NCBI RefSeq assembly: GCF_001046635.1
Contig: NZ_KQ130462.1
Span: forward strand, 2,501 to 66,500
From: Novosphingobium barchaimii LL02
GTDB taxonomy: Bacteria; Pseudomonadota; Alphaproteobacteria; Sphingomonadales; Sphingomonadaceae
Direction: 5' to 3'
Length of the DNA: 64,000 nucleotides
Shown here: positions 43,651 to 54,792 of the stretch, piece after piece
Numbering within the stretch: the first letter of the stretch is position 1
How the letters are laid out: the number at the start of each line of letters is the position of its first letter
Notes under the pieces: model-generated
What the model was told of the DNA's origin: nothing
The model's input: only the letters and a program-made list of their open reading frames with translations
Database searches by the model: none
Translations under genes and position numbers: made by a program

Positions 43651-45258
43651 TCATTTAGGAGGCGCGGACTGGTAATTGCCGGCGACTGCGTTCTTGCGCC
43701 CTTCGTCCTTGGCGATCGACGCCGTGGCGGGAATACCCTGATAGCCGGAAATTGATTCGGCGCTTGCCATGCCAGGAGCCTCAGAGGTACCCCCGATCAG
43801 ATCGCGGGTCGCTTTCTCGATGCGGTCGCCAATATCTTTATCGACATTGCGCCAATAATCGAAGGCGCGCTTGAGAATCGGTTCGCTGACGCCGTCCGCG
43901 AGATGTCCAGCCACGTTGTCGACGAAGCGTTCGCGCTGCGCATCATCCATTACCTCGCGGACAAGCGCTCCAGGCTGGCTCCAGTCGTCGTCATCCTGGC
44001 GCAAGGTGTAGGCTGCGCGAACCATGTCGCCGTCGGCCATCCATGTCGCTTCTCCTCCGACTTCCGGCTGCGCGCCCGGGCCGCCGTAGGAATTGGGAGC
44101 ATAAACCGGATCGACCGCATTCACCGTCCGCCCCTGGCCCGCGCGCGAATAGGAATTGACCTGCGCCGCCTTGGCCTGATTGACCGGGATCTGCTTGTAG
44201 TTCACTCCCAGCCTGGCGCGATGGGCATCCGAATAGGAAAATCCGCGTGCCAGCAGCATCTTGTCCGGGCTGAGTCCAATACCGGGCACCATGTTGTTAG
44301 GCTCGAATGCAAGTTGCTCGATCTGCGTGTCCCAGTCCACCGGGTTGGTGTCGAGCGTCAACTTGCCTACTTCAATCAGCGGATAATCGTCGTGCGGCCA
44401 AGTCTTGGTCAGGTCGAACGGATTGATCCGGTAGGTCTTGGCATCCTCGAAAGGCATGATCTGGAATTTCAACGTCCAGGTGGGGAATTCACCCTTGGCG
44501 ATGTGATTAAACAAGTCGCGGCGATGGTAGTCGCCGTCTTGCCCGGCCATCTTGTCGGCTGCGTCCTGCGTGAGGTGCGCATTTCCATCGCCCAGATCGG
44601 TGTGGAAGTGCCATTTGACCCAAAACTTTTCACCCGCCGCGTTGATGAGCATGTAGGTGTGGCTGGAATAGCCGTTCATTTCCCGCCAGTTCTTGGGCAC
44701 GCCGCGATCACCCATCAGGTAGGTGACCTGATGGGCGCTTTCGGGACTCAAAGTCCAGAAATCCCACTGCATGTCGTGGTCGCGTAGACCATTGTCGGCG
44801 CGGCGCTTTTGGCTGCGGATGAAGTGCTGGAACTTCATCGGGTCGCGGATGAAGAAGATGGGGGTGTTGTTGCCCACCATGTCGAAATTGCCGTCCTCGG
44901 TGTAAAACTTCACCGAGAACCCACGCGGATCGCGCCAGGTGTCGGGACTTCCGCGCTCACCTGCGACGGTGGAGAAGCGCATGGCGGTTTCCACTTTCGC
45001 GCCGGGCTGCAGAAATTTTGCCTTGGTGTATTTGGTAAGGTCCGCCGTCACCTCGAAATGGCCGAACGCGCCGCTGCCCTTCGCGTGCGGCTGCCGCTCC
45101 GGAATGCGTTCACGGTTGAAGTTGGCCATCTGCTCGATCAGGTAATGATCGTTCAAAACGATCGGACCGTCCCGCCCGATCGAAAGCGAATGTTCGTCGC
45201 TCTGAACCGGTATGCCGGCATCGTTGGTGGTGCGCGGAGCGGATTTTTCGTCGGTCAT
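43651..45258 (-). CDS. katA: Monofunctional heme catalase (clade 3 type)
   Basis: Catalase of 535 residues, somewhat longer than the usual 480-500 owing to its C-terminal tail. It decomposes hydrogen peroxide in the cytoplasm. Catalytic His58 lies in [19 protein letters not shown], the catalytic Asn in [18 protein letters not shown], and the proximal Tyr motif nearby is [43 protein letters not shown] is the classical catalase signature region. I chose ATG 45258 ([12 protein letters not shown]), with GAAGG 9 nt upstream, over upstream starts that add an unrelated basic tail. No OxyR-type gene is adjacent. Confidence 0.95.
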   Translation of the reverse strand: MTDEKSAPRTTNDAGIPVQSDEHSLSIGRDGPIVLNDHYLIEQMANFNRERIPERQPHAKGSGAFGHFEVTADLTKYTKAKFLQPGAKVETAMRFSTVAGERGSPDTWRDPRGFSVKFYTEDGNFDMVGNNTPIFFIRDPMKFQHFIRSQKRRADNGLRDHDMQWDFWTLSPESAHQVTYLMGDRGVPKNWREMNGYSSHTYMLINAAGEKFWVKWHFHTDLGDGNAHLTQDAADKMAGQDGDYHRRDLFNHIAKGEFPTWTLKFQIMPFEDAKTYRINPFDLTKTWPHDDYPLIEVGKLTLDTNPVDWDTQIEQLAFEPNNMVPGIGLSPDKMLLARGFSYSDAHRARLGVNYKQIPVNQAKAAQVNSYSRAGQGRTVNAVDPVYAPNSYGGPGAQPEVGGEATWMADGDMVRAAYTLRQDDDDWSQPGALVREVMDDAQRERFVDNVAGHLADGVSEPILKRAFDYWRNVDKDIGDRIEKATRDLIGGTSEAPGMASAESISGYQGIPATASIAKDEGRKNAVAGNYQSAPPK

Positions 45259-45819
45259 TTTCGGTACCTTCGGCATGTCTGTATGCGTGACGAATGTATA
45301 ACGGCGCTCGTAGCCCAACTGTTCCCCCCTGCCGGGCAGTCGTTTTGGGAAGCTGACTTCTGCCGATGCCCTTGTTCGCCGATTCGTGGCCACTCGGCCG
45401 CGAGCCGTCAGCCGCTCATACCAGGTGGTCATGCGCGGCGCTGCGGGTTATCGAAGTGCCTGCCGAGAGCCGCCTTCGCCTGTTCTTTCTTTGGACTGGA
45501 TAATCGGGGCGAGAAGAATGACCTGAACCCCTTATGCAATTTGGTCGAAATGTAGCCGAGCCCATTCGGGTCGTGCGTGCAAACACCCGAGCCCTGCCGC
45601 CTTCTTCTCCGCACTCACGTTGGCAGCAGCCGTGATCTTCTGACTATGAGCGGTGAATCATGAGGCTGGGGAGATCGAATCCTGTTCTGACACAGGGTCA
45701 AAGTGATAAGACATTGTACTTAATAAAAATGGGAATATCATTAAACACATCGACTCGGGGCGCTCGCAAGAAAAGAAGGATTAGGCCGCATCTGGCGGCC
45801 AGCAGAGCAGGGGATTTCT
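45259..45819. other. Catalase upstream region, increasingly AT-rich
   Basis: About 560 bp. It holds the catalase promoter region on the minus strand and, from about 45700, AT-rich DNA (e.g. TTAATAAAAATGGG) leading to the small LuxR-type gene. I find no convincing gene or transposon end. The drop in GC marks the left side of the atypical segment. Confidence 0.5.
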
Positions 45820-46065
45820 ATGTTTGGTGTTTCTGAAAGTCTCCGGCTTACAAGCCGGGAAGCCGAAGTCGTCACACTTGTTGCTCGCGGATTGTCGGCC
45901 AAGGAAGTTGCGCTGACATTAGCGATAGCGCCTTGCACAGTCGAACGGCACGTGGAAAATGTCCGGCTCAAGACCCAGACGCGTAATCGGGTTCACATGA
46001 TTGCCCATGTGCTTCAGAACGGCATGCTTTCGAGTGAAGCGCCGTCCATCGCGAAGGTGGCCTGA
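45820..46065 (+). CDS. Stand-alone LuxR-type helix-turn-helix protein
   Basis: Protein of 81 residues that is almost only a LuxR/GerE DNA-binding domain: LTSREAEVVTLVARGLSAKEVALTLAIAPCTVERHVENVRLKTQTRNRVHMIAHVL. The conserved SREAEV start, the KEVAL first helix and the TVERHV recognition helix are intact, but no sensory domain is present. A Cys replaces the usual Ser/Thr near the recognition helix (APCTVERH). It could act alone as a small regulator or be the tail of a lost gene. It lies in the AT-richer segment next to insertion-sequence debris. Confidence 0.75.
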   Translation: MFGVSESLRLTSREAEVVTLVARGLSAKEVALTLAIAPCTVERHVENVRLKTQTRNRVHMIAHVLQNGMLSSEAPSIAKVA

Positions 46066-46209
46066 ACTCAAGCATCTCGCAGAACCTCGTTGTGCATTGC
46101 ATCAACCATTTCATCGATTGTGGCTCGGACTGAGAATAATCATTTGTGAGGTGGTCCCGGTTTCCTGGACAGGATGCGAAGCCAATCCCGACGTGAGGAA
46201 CGGACGGGA

Positions 46210-46346
46210 ATGAAGACGACGAGACAGCGGTATTCTGCAGACTTCGAGGCGAAGGTGGCGTTGGAAGCGATCTGACGCTGGCGCGATTAGCGGGCAAGCA
46301 TGGTGTTCATCATACTATGATCGCGGCGTGGAACCGGCAGGCGATG
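46210..46346 (+). pseudogene. IS3-family transposase orfA remnant
   Basis: Broken N-terminus of an IS3-type OrfA. MKTTRQRYSADFEAKVALEAI ends at a TGA; the reading resumes in another frame as TLARLAGKHGVHHTMIAAWNRQAM, the helix-turn-helix of the same protein. A small deletion of about four codons (RGDL-like residues expected) caused the frame shift. No orfB is present. Upstream GGTGGTCCCGGTTTCCTGGACAGG (46151 on) may be what is left of the IS end. Confidence 0.75.
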
Positions 46347-46532
46347 ACTGTCTCAGGCGAGGCCACCGCAGTCGAATTGCATCTTTAAGATCCTAAGGAC
46401 ATCGCCGATCATTGCTGCTTTGCCTGGAACATGCTCGTCGAGCACCCCCGGGCGCATCATGTGCGTAGGTCTGCGCAAATGGGCGCATGCTTTCTGATCA
46501 ACGCTCGTTGGTATAGATCCCATAGTGTTAGC

Positions 46533-46596
46533 GACCGTTTGGGAATGGGCTGGTTCCGCATTCAAAATGCGCTCTTCTGCGCATTTTCAAACGGTC
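46533..46596. repeat. Nested inverted repeat (cruciform-forming)
   Basis: Outer arms GACCGTTTG (46533-46541) and CAAACGGTC (46588-46596) enclose inner arms AAAATGCGC (46564-46572) and GCGCATTTT (46579-46587). The 22 nt on the left between the arms (GGAATGGGCTGGTTCCGCATTC) can itself fold (GAATG/CATTC). The right arms abut exactly. This resembles the end of a mobile element or a REP/IS200-type hairpin. Confidence 0.65.
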
Positions 46597-46878
46597 TCTT
46601 AGTGGCCGCCCAAGAGACCGATGGCCGAGAGGCCTCCCCCAGTCTGGCGTGATTGACAGCCCGTCGGTGAATACAACCGAAAGCTGCGGCCGTTGCAGCA
46701 GGCCTCCATGCGTCTCGATCGTCCGACCAAGCTTCTCGGTGGGCATTTCTCACTACTTGCTTGAGATCATGAGCAGAAATACTCTTGGGAGTGCTGCATG
46801 GTCGCGCATTATCCCAATGGCTGATTCGTGCCGTATTCATCGCAATCGTCCCAGTGGCGATCAACACGGGGCTTCATA

Positions 46879-49398
46879 GTGCGGCAACAAAAGTTGAAAT
46901 CCGTAGCACTCGTTACGCGGAACTCTCTATCCTATCTAGAACACGTATTTGCGCTTAACGAAGCACGTAAGCCATTTGTAAACGTGCCTGATGATGATTA
47001 CGCGAATGCGTTGACCGGGCTGGATGTCGAGCGTTGTATTTCTCCGGATGAGGGAAGTGGGTGGTTTGCTGAAAATCACGCGTTGATCCACGACGAAATG
47101 CCAGCTCAAGTCACGTACACATCGGGTACAGAGGGAAAGCCTAAAGGCATCGTTCTCACTTACGCTAATATTGCGGATGCAGTGGAGCGGATCATCAGTC
47201 AAATGGAGCTGACCGCCGATGTCCGCGAGTATATCGGCGTACCGGTTACCTACAGTTTTGGTATTGGCCGTGTCCGTGCAGTCAGCGCGGTAGGAGGTCG
47301 ATCATATCTGCCGCCACGTGGGTTCGACCCTCTTGAGCTTTCACGAATGCTAGGATCAGGTGAGGTCAACGCCTTGTCTGCGGTCCCTACGCTTCTGCGG
47401 ATATTACTGAAAGCGCGGGCGGTCATCGGAGATGCCGGCAAGAATCTCCGATGGCTGGAAATCGGTTCGCAACACATGACGGGTGCCGAGAAGCGCGGCA
47501 TTCGCGAACTTTTCCCCAACGCGCGGATCGTTCAGCACTACGGCCTCACGGAAGCCTCCCGTAGTACCTTTCTGCAAATATCAGAAGCGGACGATGAAGT
47601 TCTCGAGTCCGTCGGCGTTACTGTCGGCGCGGGCGAGGTGGCCATATCGGCTGAGGGGAAGATCCGTATTCGTGGCCCACACGTTGCCCGTTGGCGTGTG
47701 GGCGCCGATGCGTTGATCGGCATGTGCGATCCCGATGGCTGGTTGGAAACCGGTGACGTGGGACACATCAAAGACGGCTATCTTTATTATGACGGCAGGG
47801 CGGACGACCTGATCAACACTGGAGGCGTGAAGATTAACCCTGACATGCTTGAGGCGCGTATTGGCGAACTTCTGGACCAAGCTGGCAGGATCGTGGTTAC
47901 CAAGGTGCCCGATACGCTTCGTGGTGAAGGTATTCTGGTTGCGACAGACGTGGCTGCCCTTAGCGTCAATCAGCTTTATTCCGCTTCGGCAGAGGCTCTG
48001 AAAGAGTTTGGGGTAGTTGTGGGCGACGCGCTGCACGTCAGGGTCCTCTCGACGCTTAAACGGACGGCCACTGGCAAACCAATGCGGCGCGTCCTGACCG
48101 ATGAATTTATCGAGGAGTCTAAAGCCGCTGGGGTTGGGACTGCGGCGGATCGGGCGGTTGAGGCATGGCCTTGTGACGTCGAGAACTTTTTCCGGGAATT
48201 TTTTCCCGGACGGCGTATCCGCAGAAGCGACAGCTTTGAAAGCATGGGAGGGGATTCCCTCAGCTACATCCAGTTTTCGCTTGGGTTTGAGGGGCGCTTT
48301 GGCACCCTGCCAGGAGGATGGGAATCACTGACGATCGAGCAATTGGAAGACAGTCCAGGAATTGGTCAAAAAGGGGGCTGGCTCAATCTGGATGCGGCCA
48401 TATTGACGCGCGCTTTCTTTATGATTTGTATAGTTGCTCTACACTTTGATACGTTTGTTTATAGCAAGAATTGGGGAGCCGCGTACTTCCTGTTCATGCT
48501 TTGTGGCTACAGCATCATGCGTTTTCAGTGGCCTGAAATCAGCCGGACCGGGAAAGTCAGCACGATATTTGGGACCGCACTGAATGTTGCTATTCCAACT
48601 GTGCTGGTGACTGGCGCAATGCAGATTTGGTCCAGGACTTTTGAGCTAAAACCATTACTTCTTATATCCAATTGGTTTGATCCGCATCAATACCAAGTGG
48701 CATATTATTATTTTGCGGAAATATATATACAATTAATCATCATTGTTTCTGCAATAATTTCATTTCCTGCCATAAGAAAATTTATCAAAATAAATCCTAT
48801 CACTTTCTGTGTCATCTTTCTAGTTTCGGCAACTGTAGTAAGCGCGGTAAGCGAAAAAATTTGGGATACGACTTACATCTATCATCGGACACCTATCTGG
48901 TATCTTTGGACGGTAGCCGCCGGTATGTTGATGGCGAGCGCGCACGATGTGAGAAGCCGTGTTCTGGCTATGGCGATTGTCAGCGTTGCTGTTGTAGAAC
49001 ATCATGGGTTCACCTCGGCTAGCGCCTATATATCGGGTGGCTCGGCACTACTGCTTTTTGGGACTTCGATTAGGGTGCCTTCTGCGGCAAAATTGATGAT
49101 ATCTGAGATCGCTGGCTCATCGATGTTCATGTATCTGAGCCATTGTCAGGTCTGGTCGCTGGTTATGCGGCTGTTTCACGGTCCAAGGCCGTGGATTGCT
49201 TTGAATGTTGCGATCGGGGTCGGAATTGTCTTTGCACACTCGTACCACTGGATCGAACGCAAGGTGCGGGCGTTCTTGATTAGCCGTGGCGAGGAGGGGG
49301 CCGCAGGCACTCTTCCGGACGCTCATCTGCACGAGCGGAGTATAGAGGGGCGGAAACGAGCAGTCGGCAATCAGCCTGCCCATGCTATACATTCATAG
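46879..49398 (+). CDS. Adenylation domain - carrier protein - membrane acyltransferase-3 fusion
   Basis: Unusual protein of about 839 residues. Residues 1-430 are an AMP-forming adenylation domain: P-loop-like TYTSGTEGKPKG (near 80-90), HYGLTEASRS, DGWLETGDVGH, DGRADDLINTGGVKINP and the C-terminal Lys region KRTATGKPMRR. The part before the P-loop is shorter than usual. Residues about 430-490 are an acyl/peptidyl carrier domain, with Ser460 in FESMGGDSLSYIQF as phosphopantetheine site. Residues about 505-810 are ten or so membrane helices with AT3 marks (RAFFMICIVALHFDTFV, FLFMLCGYSIMRF). It starts at GTG 46879, after an in-frame stop at 46822. AT-rich codon use unlike the flanks suggests transfer. 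It probably activates an acid, loads it on the carrier and passes it across or onto an envelope molecule. Confidence 0.85.
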   Translation: MRQQKLKSVALVTRNSLSYLEHVFALNEARKPFVNVPDDDYANALTGLDVERCISPDEGSGWFAENHALIHDEMPAQVTYTSGTEGKPKGIVLTYANIADAVERIISQMELTADVREYIGVPVTYSFGIGRVRAVSAVGGRSYLPPRGFDPLELSRMLGSGEVNALSAVPTLLRILLKARAVIGDAGKNLRWLEIGSQHMTGAEKRGIRELFPNARIVQHYGLTEASRSTFLQISEADDEVLESVGVTVGAGEVAISAEGKIRIRGPHVARWRVGADALIGMCDPDGWLETGDVGHIKDGYLYYDGRADDLINTGGVKINPDMLEARIGELLDQAGRIVVTKVPDTLRGEGILVATDVAALSVNQLYSASAEALKEFGVVVGDALHVRVLSTLKRTATGKPMRRVLTDEFIEESKAAGVGTAADRAVEAWPCDVENFFREFFPGRRIRRSDSFESMGGDSLSYIQFSLGFEGRFGTLPGGWESLTIEQLEDSPGIGQKGGWLNLDAAILTRAFFMICIVALHFDTFVYSKNWGAAYFLFMLCGYSIMRFQWPEISRTGKVSTIFGTALNVAIPTVLVTGAMQIWSRTFELKPLLLISNWFDPHQYQVAYYYFAEIYIQLIIIVSAIISFPAIRKFIKINPITFCVIFLVSATVVSAVSEKIWDTTYIYHRTPIWYLWTVAAGMLMASAHDVRSRVLAMAIVSVAVVEHHGFTSASAYISGGSALLLFGTSIRVPSAAKLMISEIAGSSMFMYLSHCQVWSLVMRLFHGPRPWIALNVAIGVGIVFAHSYHWIERKVRAFLISRGEEGAAGTLPDAHLHERSIEGRKRAVGNQPAHAIHS

Positions 49399-49832
49399 GC
49401 TAAGCATGCCCTTGAGGCGGGAAATGGCCCTCTCGATCGCAAATCGATGCGAACTTATGTCATGGACCCGCCGCGCTATAGCCACTGGAATAATCCGATG
49501 GTGGCCGGCCAGTTAAATGGAATGAGGAGTATGGATCCGGACAAAGCCGCCAGATAAGGCAAAAAGGCAGAGCGGATCACAGAGGCCGGCAGATCGGCGC
49601 TTGCCCCGTGACCGGACCAGCAAGCTACCAGGCACAAGCCTGATCGGCCTTCGGGCCGTTTCTGCGCAAATTTGTCAGGCGAAGAGTAATTGTTCGATAT
49701 GAACAGCTACTCGACGAGCAAATTTGCAGGGATCTTTCGGGCAGCGTCATGATAGCCATGATGCAGAGCTAAAAGCTACAACCTGCATTAAGCGACCGAG
49801 CAACTGGTGCCGCTCGGTCGCTTCACACCATC
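49399..49832. other. Gene-free stretch between the fusion gene and the cold-shock gene
   Basis: About 430 bp without a recognisable gene; scattered short ORFs only. It contains the hairpin that ends the cold-shock gene and marks the return to GC-rich DNA. Confidence 0.5.
49790..49823 (-). terminator. Hairpin after the cold-shock gene
   Basis: Eleven-base-pair perfect stem AAGCGACCGAG (49790-49800) with CTCGGTCGCTT (49813-49823), 10 nt beyond the minus-strand stop. Only a short T run follows on the minus strand, so terminator or stabiliser. Confidence 0.65.
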
Positions 49833-50549
49833 TTAACGCAGAACCAGATTGACGGCCGAGCTCTTGCCCCGACGATCAACCTCGATCTCGAACTCCAGCT
49901 TATCGCCTTCGTTCAAACCGTGGAGACCAGCACGCTCGACGGCGCTGATGTGCACGAATGCATCAGGCTGCCCATCATCGCGGTTGATGAAACCGAAGCC
50001 CTTCATCGAATTGAAGAACTTGACCGTGCCGGTAGCCTTCTCGCCGGTCAGTTCACGCTGCTGCTGGGCGGGCGCTTCCCGCTTGGTGACAGCGATCACA
50101 TCTCCGACGACCGAAAGATCCGAGGCAGAAACCTTTCCGCCCCGATCGACAAGCTGATACTCCAGCTGCTGACCTTCAGCCAGGCCATCAAGCCCGGCAC
50201 GCTGCACCGCACTGATGTGAACGAAGATGTCTTCGCTGCCGCTCTCAGGCTGAATGAAGCCGAAGCCCTTGTCCGAGTTGAAGAACTTCACGACACCGCG
50301 GCCCTGACCGACCACAGTCGACGGTGCGCCACCACCTCGGGGAGCGCCGCCGCCAAATCCGCCGCCGCTACGTCCGCCGCCGAAGCCACCGCCGCCGCGC
50401 TGGTCGCCGCCGAAACGGTCGCCGCCGCCGCCGAAGCGATCACCGCCGCCGAATCGGTCCTGTCCTCCGCCGAACGAACTGGAATCGCCGTCTCCAAAGC
50501 GATCCCACTTGTCGCGGCCCCTGCCGCGATTGCCTCTATCAAAACCCAT
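49833..50549 (-). CDS. Double cold-shock-domain protein with Gly/Arg-rich N-terminus
   Basis: RNA-binding protein of 238 residues. The first 80 residues are a low-complexity Gly/Arg/Phe/Asp region (MGFDRGNRGRGRDKW; repeated DRFGGG units and RGGGGFGGG). Two cold-shock domains follow, each with RNP1 and RNP2: GVVKFFNSDKGFGFI..DIFVHIS and GTVKFFNSMKGFGFI..AFVHIS. Alphaproteobacterial CSPs often have two domains; a repetitive RGG-like head of this kind is less common and resembles eukaryotic RNA-binding tails. It likely acts as an RNA chaperone. The head is encoded by repetitive GC-rich DNA that gives spurious ORFs on the other strand. Confidence 0.92.
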   Translation of the reverse strand: MGFDRGNRGRGRDKWDRFGDGDSSSFGGGQDRFGGGDRFGGGGDRFGGDQRGGGGFGGGRSGGGFGGGAPRGGGAPSTVVGQGRGVVKFFNSDKGFGFIQPESGSEDIFVHISAVQRAGLDGLAEGQQLEYQLVDRGGKVSASDLSVVGDVIAVTKREAPAQQQRELTGEKATGTVKFFNSMKGFGFINRDDGQPDAFVHISAVERAGLHGLNEGDKLEFEIEVDRRGKSSAVNLVLR

Positions 50550-51382
50550 GACTCAGAACGTACCTTCGCTGCGGCTCACACTAGCAATCCGTGCGCGTGG
50601 CCGCAGCACGCCGGACACAAGAAGAGGTAGCTGAAAAAAAGCCAATGCACTCTTGCAGCACAACCATGCCTGAAAAAGTGTCAAGATCAACCTTAGATCG
50701 CGTTGCGGATCGATCGGATCCAACGTCCGAGCACACTTTGCCAGCCAGATCGGCGCCGGCAAAGGGGTAACTCCTGCAGCTAAGAGCCTGATTCAATGCG
50801 ACTGGCAGCGATTCGGTAGCTGGATCGGGGCGATTAAAAAGCCGCGTTGCAACGGATATTGTTTCTTTAGAATCCTTATGCGGGACGCATGTTGGTTTGC
50901 TCGTGCCAGCCGTGTTCAATGCCCCGGCTCCTGGGGAGCATCTCGAAGTCCTGGAAGGTACACCGTTCGATTAGCGGCAAACTGCACAGGCTATTGCTGC
51001 GGCACGTTCCCAAACCCGCCTGGTCCCGATATGATGCGGGCTCCGGCAGCGCGGAGCAGCGGTCCACCTTCCGCAAGGCGCCGCCGCCTCAAGATGTCAG
51101 GTATGGCATAAGCAGCCGCCGAACGGATCGAGAGAGCCGTGCGCTGCGGCGCTTCCCTAGTAATTGCGATCCGGCGTCCTATTTTTATTGCTTAGGCCTC
51201 GCGATTGCGAAAACCGGCATGCCTTTCAGCTGCGCAATCCAGGCCAGAAGGAGTTCCAATCGCAATATGCAGAGAGATCGCTGGAATTTACAGGCTATGT
51301 CGGGCAAGGGCGCCGTCAGATTCAATTTTTGTCCTGGCGAAGCGACCGTCATGGGCTGCGCACATGAGACAACGGCATACGT
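50550..51382. other. Long divergent gap before rpoD
   Basis: About 830 bp between the divergent cold-shock and sigma-factor genes, so it should hold both promoters and any long cold-shock leader. Plus-strand ORFs at 50889-51386 and 51164-51367 overlap this gap, but they have no family resemblance that I recognise. No tRNA or clear terminator was seen. Confidence 0.45.
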
Positions 51383-53407
<2,025 letters not shown>

Positions 53408-53560
53408 ATCGCCGGGCGCTACCTTGGCAGAATGTAGCTGAAGGGTTTGAGCAGGGCGCGTCCGCAGTGCGGGCGACGCCCTGGCTTGCATGATCGCTTT
53501 GCGTGCCGAGTTGCGGCGCTCGCTCGACGACGCTGGCTTCTTCCCACTCAGATCAAACAC

Positions 53561-54007
53561 CTACAAATGGTCGTCGACAGTGATCAGGTCGCCTAGTTTC
53601 TCGAGTGCTGCCAGCATCATCGCCTGTTCCCACCGCGCCATATCCCCGAAGCCGCGCGTGAAGCGCATCTGCAACGGAAACGGCAGGTCGGCCAAACGGA
53701 GCGAGCCTTCGGGGGTGGCCTGAACCAGAATCTGACGCTTGTCGCTGTCGCTGCGGGTTCGGGTAACGAGCCCGGCATCGACCAGCTTGTCGACGATGTT
53801 GGTGATCGTCGCCTGCCCGAAACGTAGCGCGGCGGCGACAGCGCCCGGTGTGATGCCGTTATGCGCGCCGATCTGGCGCAGCACCAGCGCCTGAGACTGG
53901 GTCAGGCCGGTTGCCGCAGCCATTTTCCGGTTTTCCATTTCGGCGGCGTCGAGAATTTTTCTCAAGGCCGAAAGCGCGGCCGGCGTTAAGTCGGTGTCCA
54001 TGCCCAA
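53561..54007 (-). CDS. ectR: MarR-family regulator, EctR-like
   Basis: Winged-helix regulator of about 148 residues: LTQSQALVLRQIGAHNGITPGAVAAALRFGQATITNIVDKLVDAGLVTRTRSDSDKRQILVQATPEG is a textbook MarR core with recognition helix and wing. A TTG at 54007 has AGGAAAG 7 nt upstream; the ATG at 54001 is the alternative. It is divergent from ectA across about 260 bp. MarR-type EctR proteins repress ectoine genes in methylotrophs and others, so it likely controls the ectABCD-ask operon in response to salt. That role is inferred from position. Confidence 0.88.
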   Translation of the reverse strand: MGMDTDLTPAALSALRKILDAAEMENRKMAAATGLTQSQALVLRQIGAHNGITPGAVAAALRFGQATITNIVDKLVDAGLVTRTRSDSDKRQILVQATPEGSLRLADLPFPLQMRFTRGFGDMARWEQAMMLAALEKLGDLITVDDHL

Positions 54008-54112
54008 GAGCTAGCTTTCCTGCGGGGTTGCGCCAAGTTGCAACATCCTTCCAAGATAGAAGAATATCACATCTTTGGCGCAGTCGGCGGGAACCTCCAT
54101 GGCCTCGGGAGG

Positions 54113-54140
54113 TTGCAATAATCTGCACTATCCTTATGAT
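54113..54140 (+). promoter_or_regulatory. Candidate ectA promoter
   Basis: TTGCAA (54113-54118) and TATGAT (54135-54140) with a 16-nt spacer, about 125 nt before the ectA start. AATATCA (54063-54069) and TGATATT (54137-54143), the latter overlapping the -10, form an inverted pair that might be part of a regulator site. Confidence 0.45.
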
Positions 54141-54266
54141 ATTGAGCAGCAGCAACCACAAACAGGCAAATGCCAAGCACACGAAAGTGCTTCGGAGGGT
54201 GAAGTAATCTTAGATGCAGAAGTAAACGAAGTCGGCCTTCGGGAATATTCCGAGGGCATTGATCCT

Positions 54267-54776
54267 GTGAATCGCACTACCTCGCCGACCTTGCGCCGGC
54301 CCACTGCTGAAGACGGCCCGGCCGTCACCGCGCTGATCGCGGCCTCTGCGCCGCTCGATCCCAATTCGGCCTATTGCAACCTGCTTCAGTGCAGCGATTT
54401 CGCCGAAACCTGCGTGGTCGCCGAGCGTGGCGGAGCCATCGTCGGGTGGATTTCGGGGTACCGCCCGCCTTCGCACCCCGAGCGCATCTTTGTCTGGCAG
54501 GTTGCCGTTGCCGCTTCGGCACGCGGCGAAGGTCTGGGCGGACGGATGCTGGACGAACTGGCCGCGCGTCCGGCCGTTCAGGGCGCCACAACGCTGACTA
54601 CAACAATTACCGAGGCCAACCCGGCCTCCTGGGCGCTGTTTGGCGCCTTCGCGCGCCGCCACGGCGCCAGCCTCTCGAAATCCGGGCGCTTCGAGCGCGA
54701 TGCGCACTTCGCAGGGGCACACGACACGGAATGGCAGGCGAGCATCGCTCTGCGTCCGTCCGCCCCCACTACCTGA
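54267..54776 (+). CDS. ectA: L-2,4-diaminobutyrate N-acetyltransferase
   Basis: GNAT enzyme of 169 residues, second step of ectoine synthesis: acetyl-CoA + 2,4-diaminobutyrate to N-gamma-acetyl-diaminobutyrate. EctA marks are LRRPTAEDGPAV, the substrate region LDPNSAYCNLLQCSDFAETCVVAE, FVWQVAVAASARGEGLGGRML (acetyl-CoA loop) and TTTITEANPASWALFGAFARR. I take the GTG at 54267 (VNRTTSPTLRRP), with GAGGG 10 nt upstream, since longer versions add an unrelated head. ectB follows after 16 nt. Confidence 0.94.
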   Translation: MNRTTSPTLRRPTAEDGPAVTALIAASAPLDPNSAYCNLLQCSDFAETCVVAERGGAIVGWISGYRPPSHPERIFVWQVAVAASARGEGLGGRMLDELAARPAVQGATTLTTTITEANPASWALFGAFARRHGASLSKSGRFERDAHFAGAHDTEWQASIALRPSAPTT

Positions 54777-54792
54777 ACAGGGAAATTTCCAA

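Larger units (their letters stand above)
46066..46878. other. Insertion-sequence graveyard upstream of the adenylation-acyltransferase gene
   Basis: About 800 bp with the orfA remnant, a large nested inverted repeat (46533-46596) and no intact gene. Minus-strand ORFs at 46353-46565 and 46528-46746 might be further transposase scraps, but I cannot assign them. Confidence 0.5.

Noticed and set aside
49920-50630. Ala-rich plus-strand frame opposite the cold-shock gene
   Set aside because: Low-complexity Ala/Glu repeats are the complement of the Gly-rich head of the real gene.
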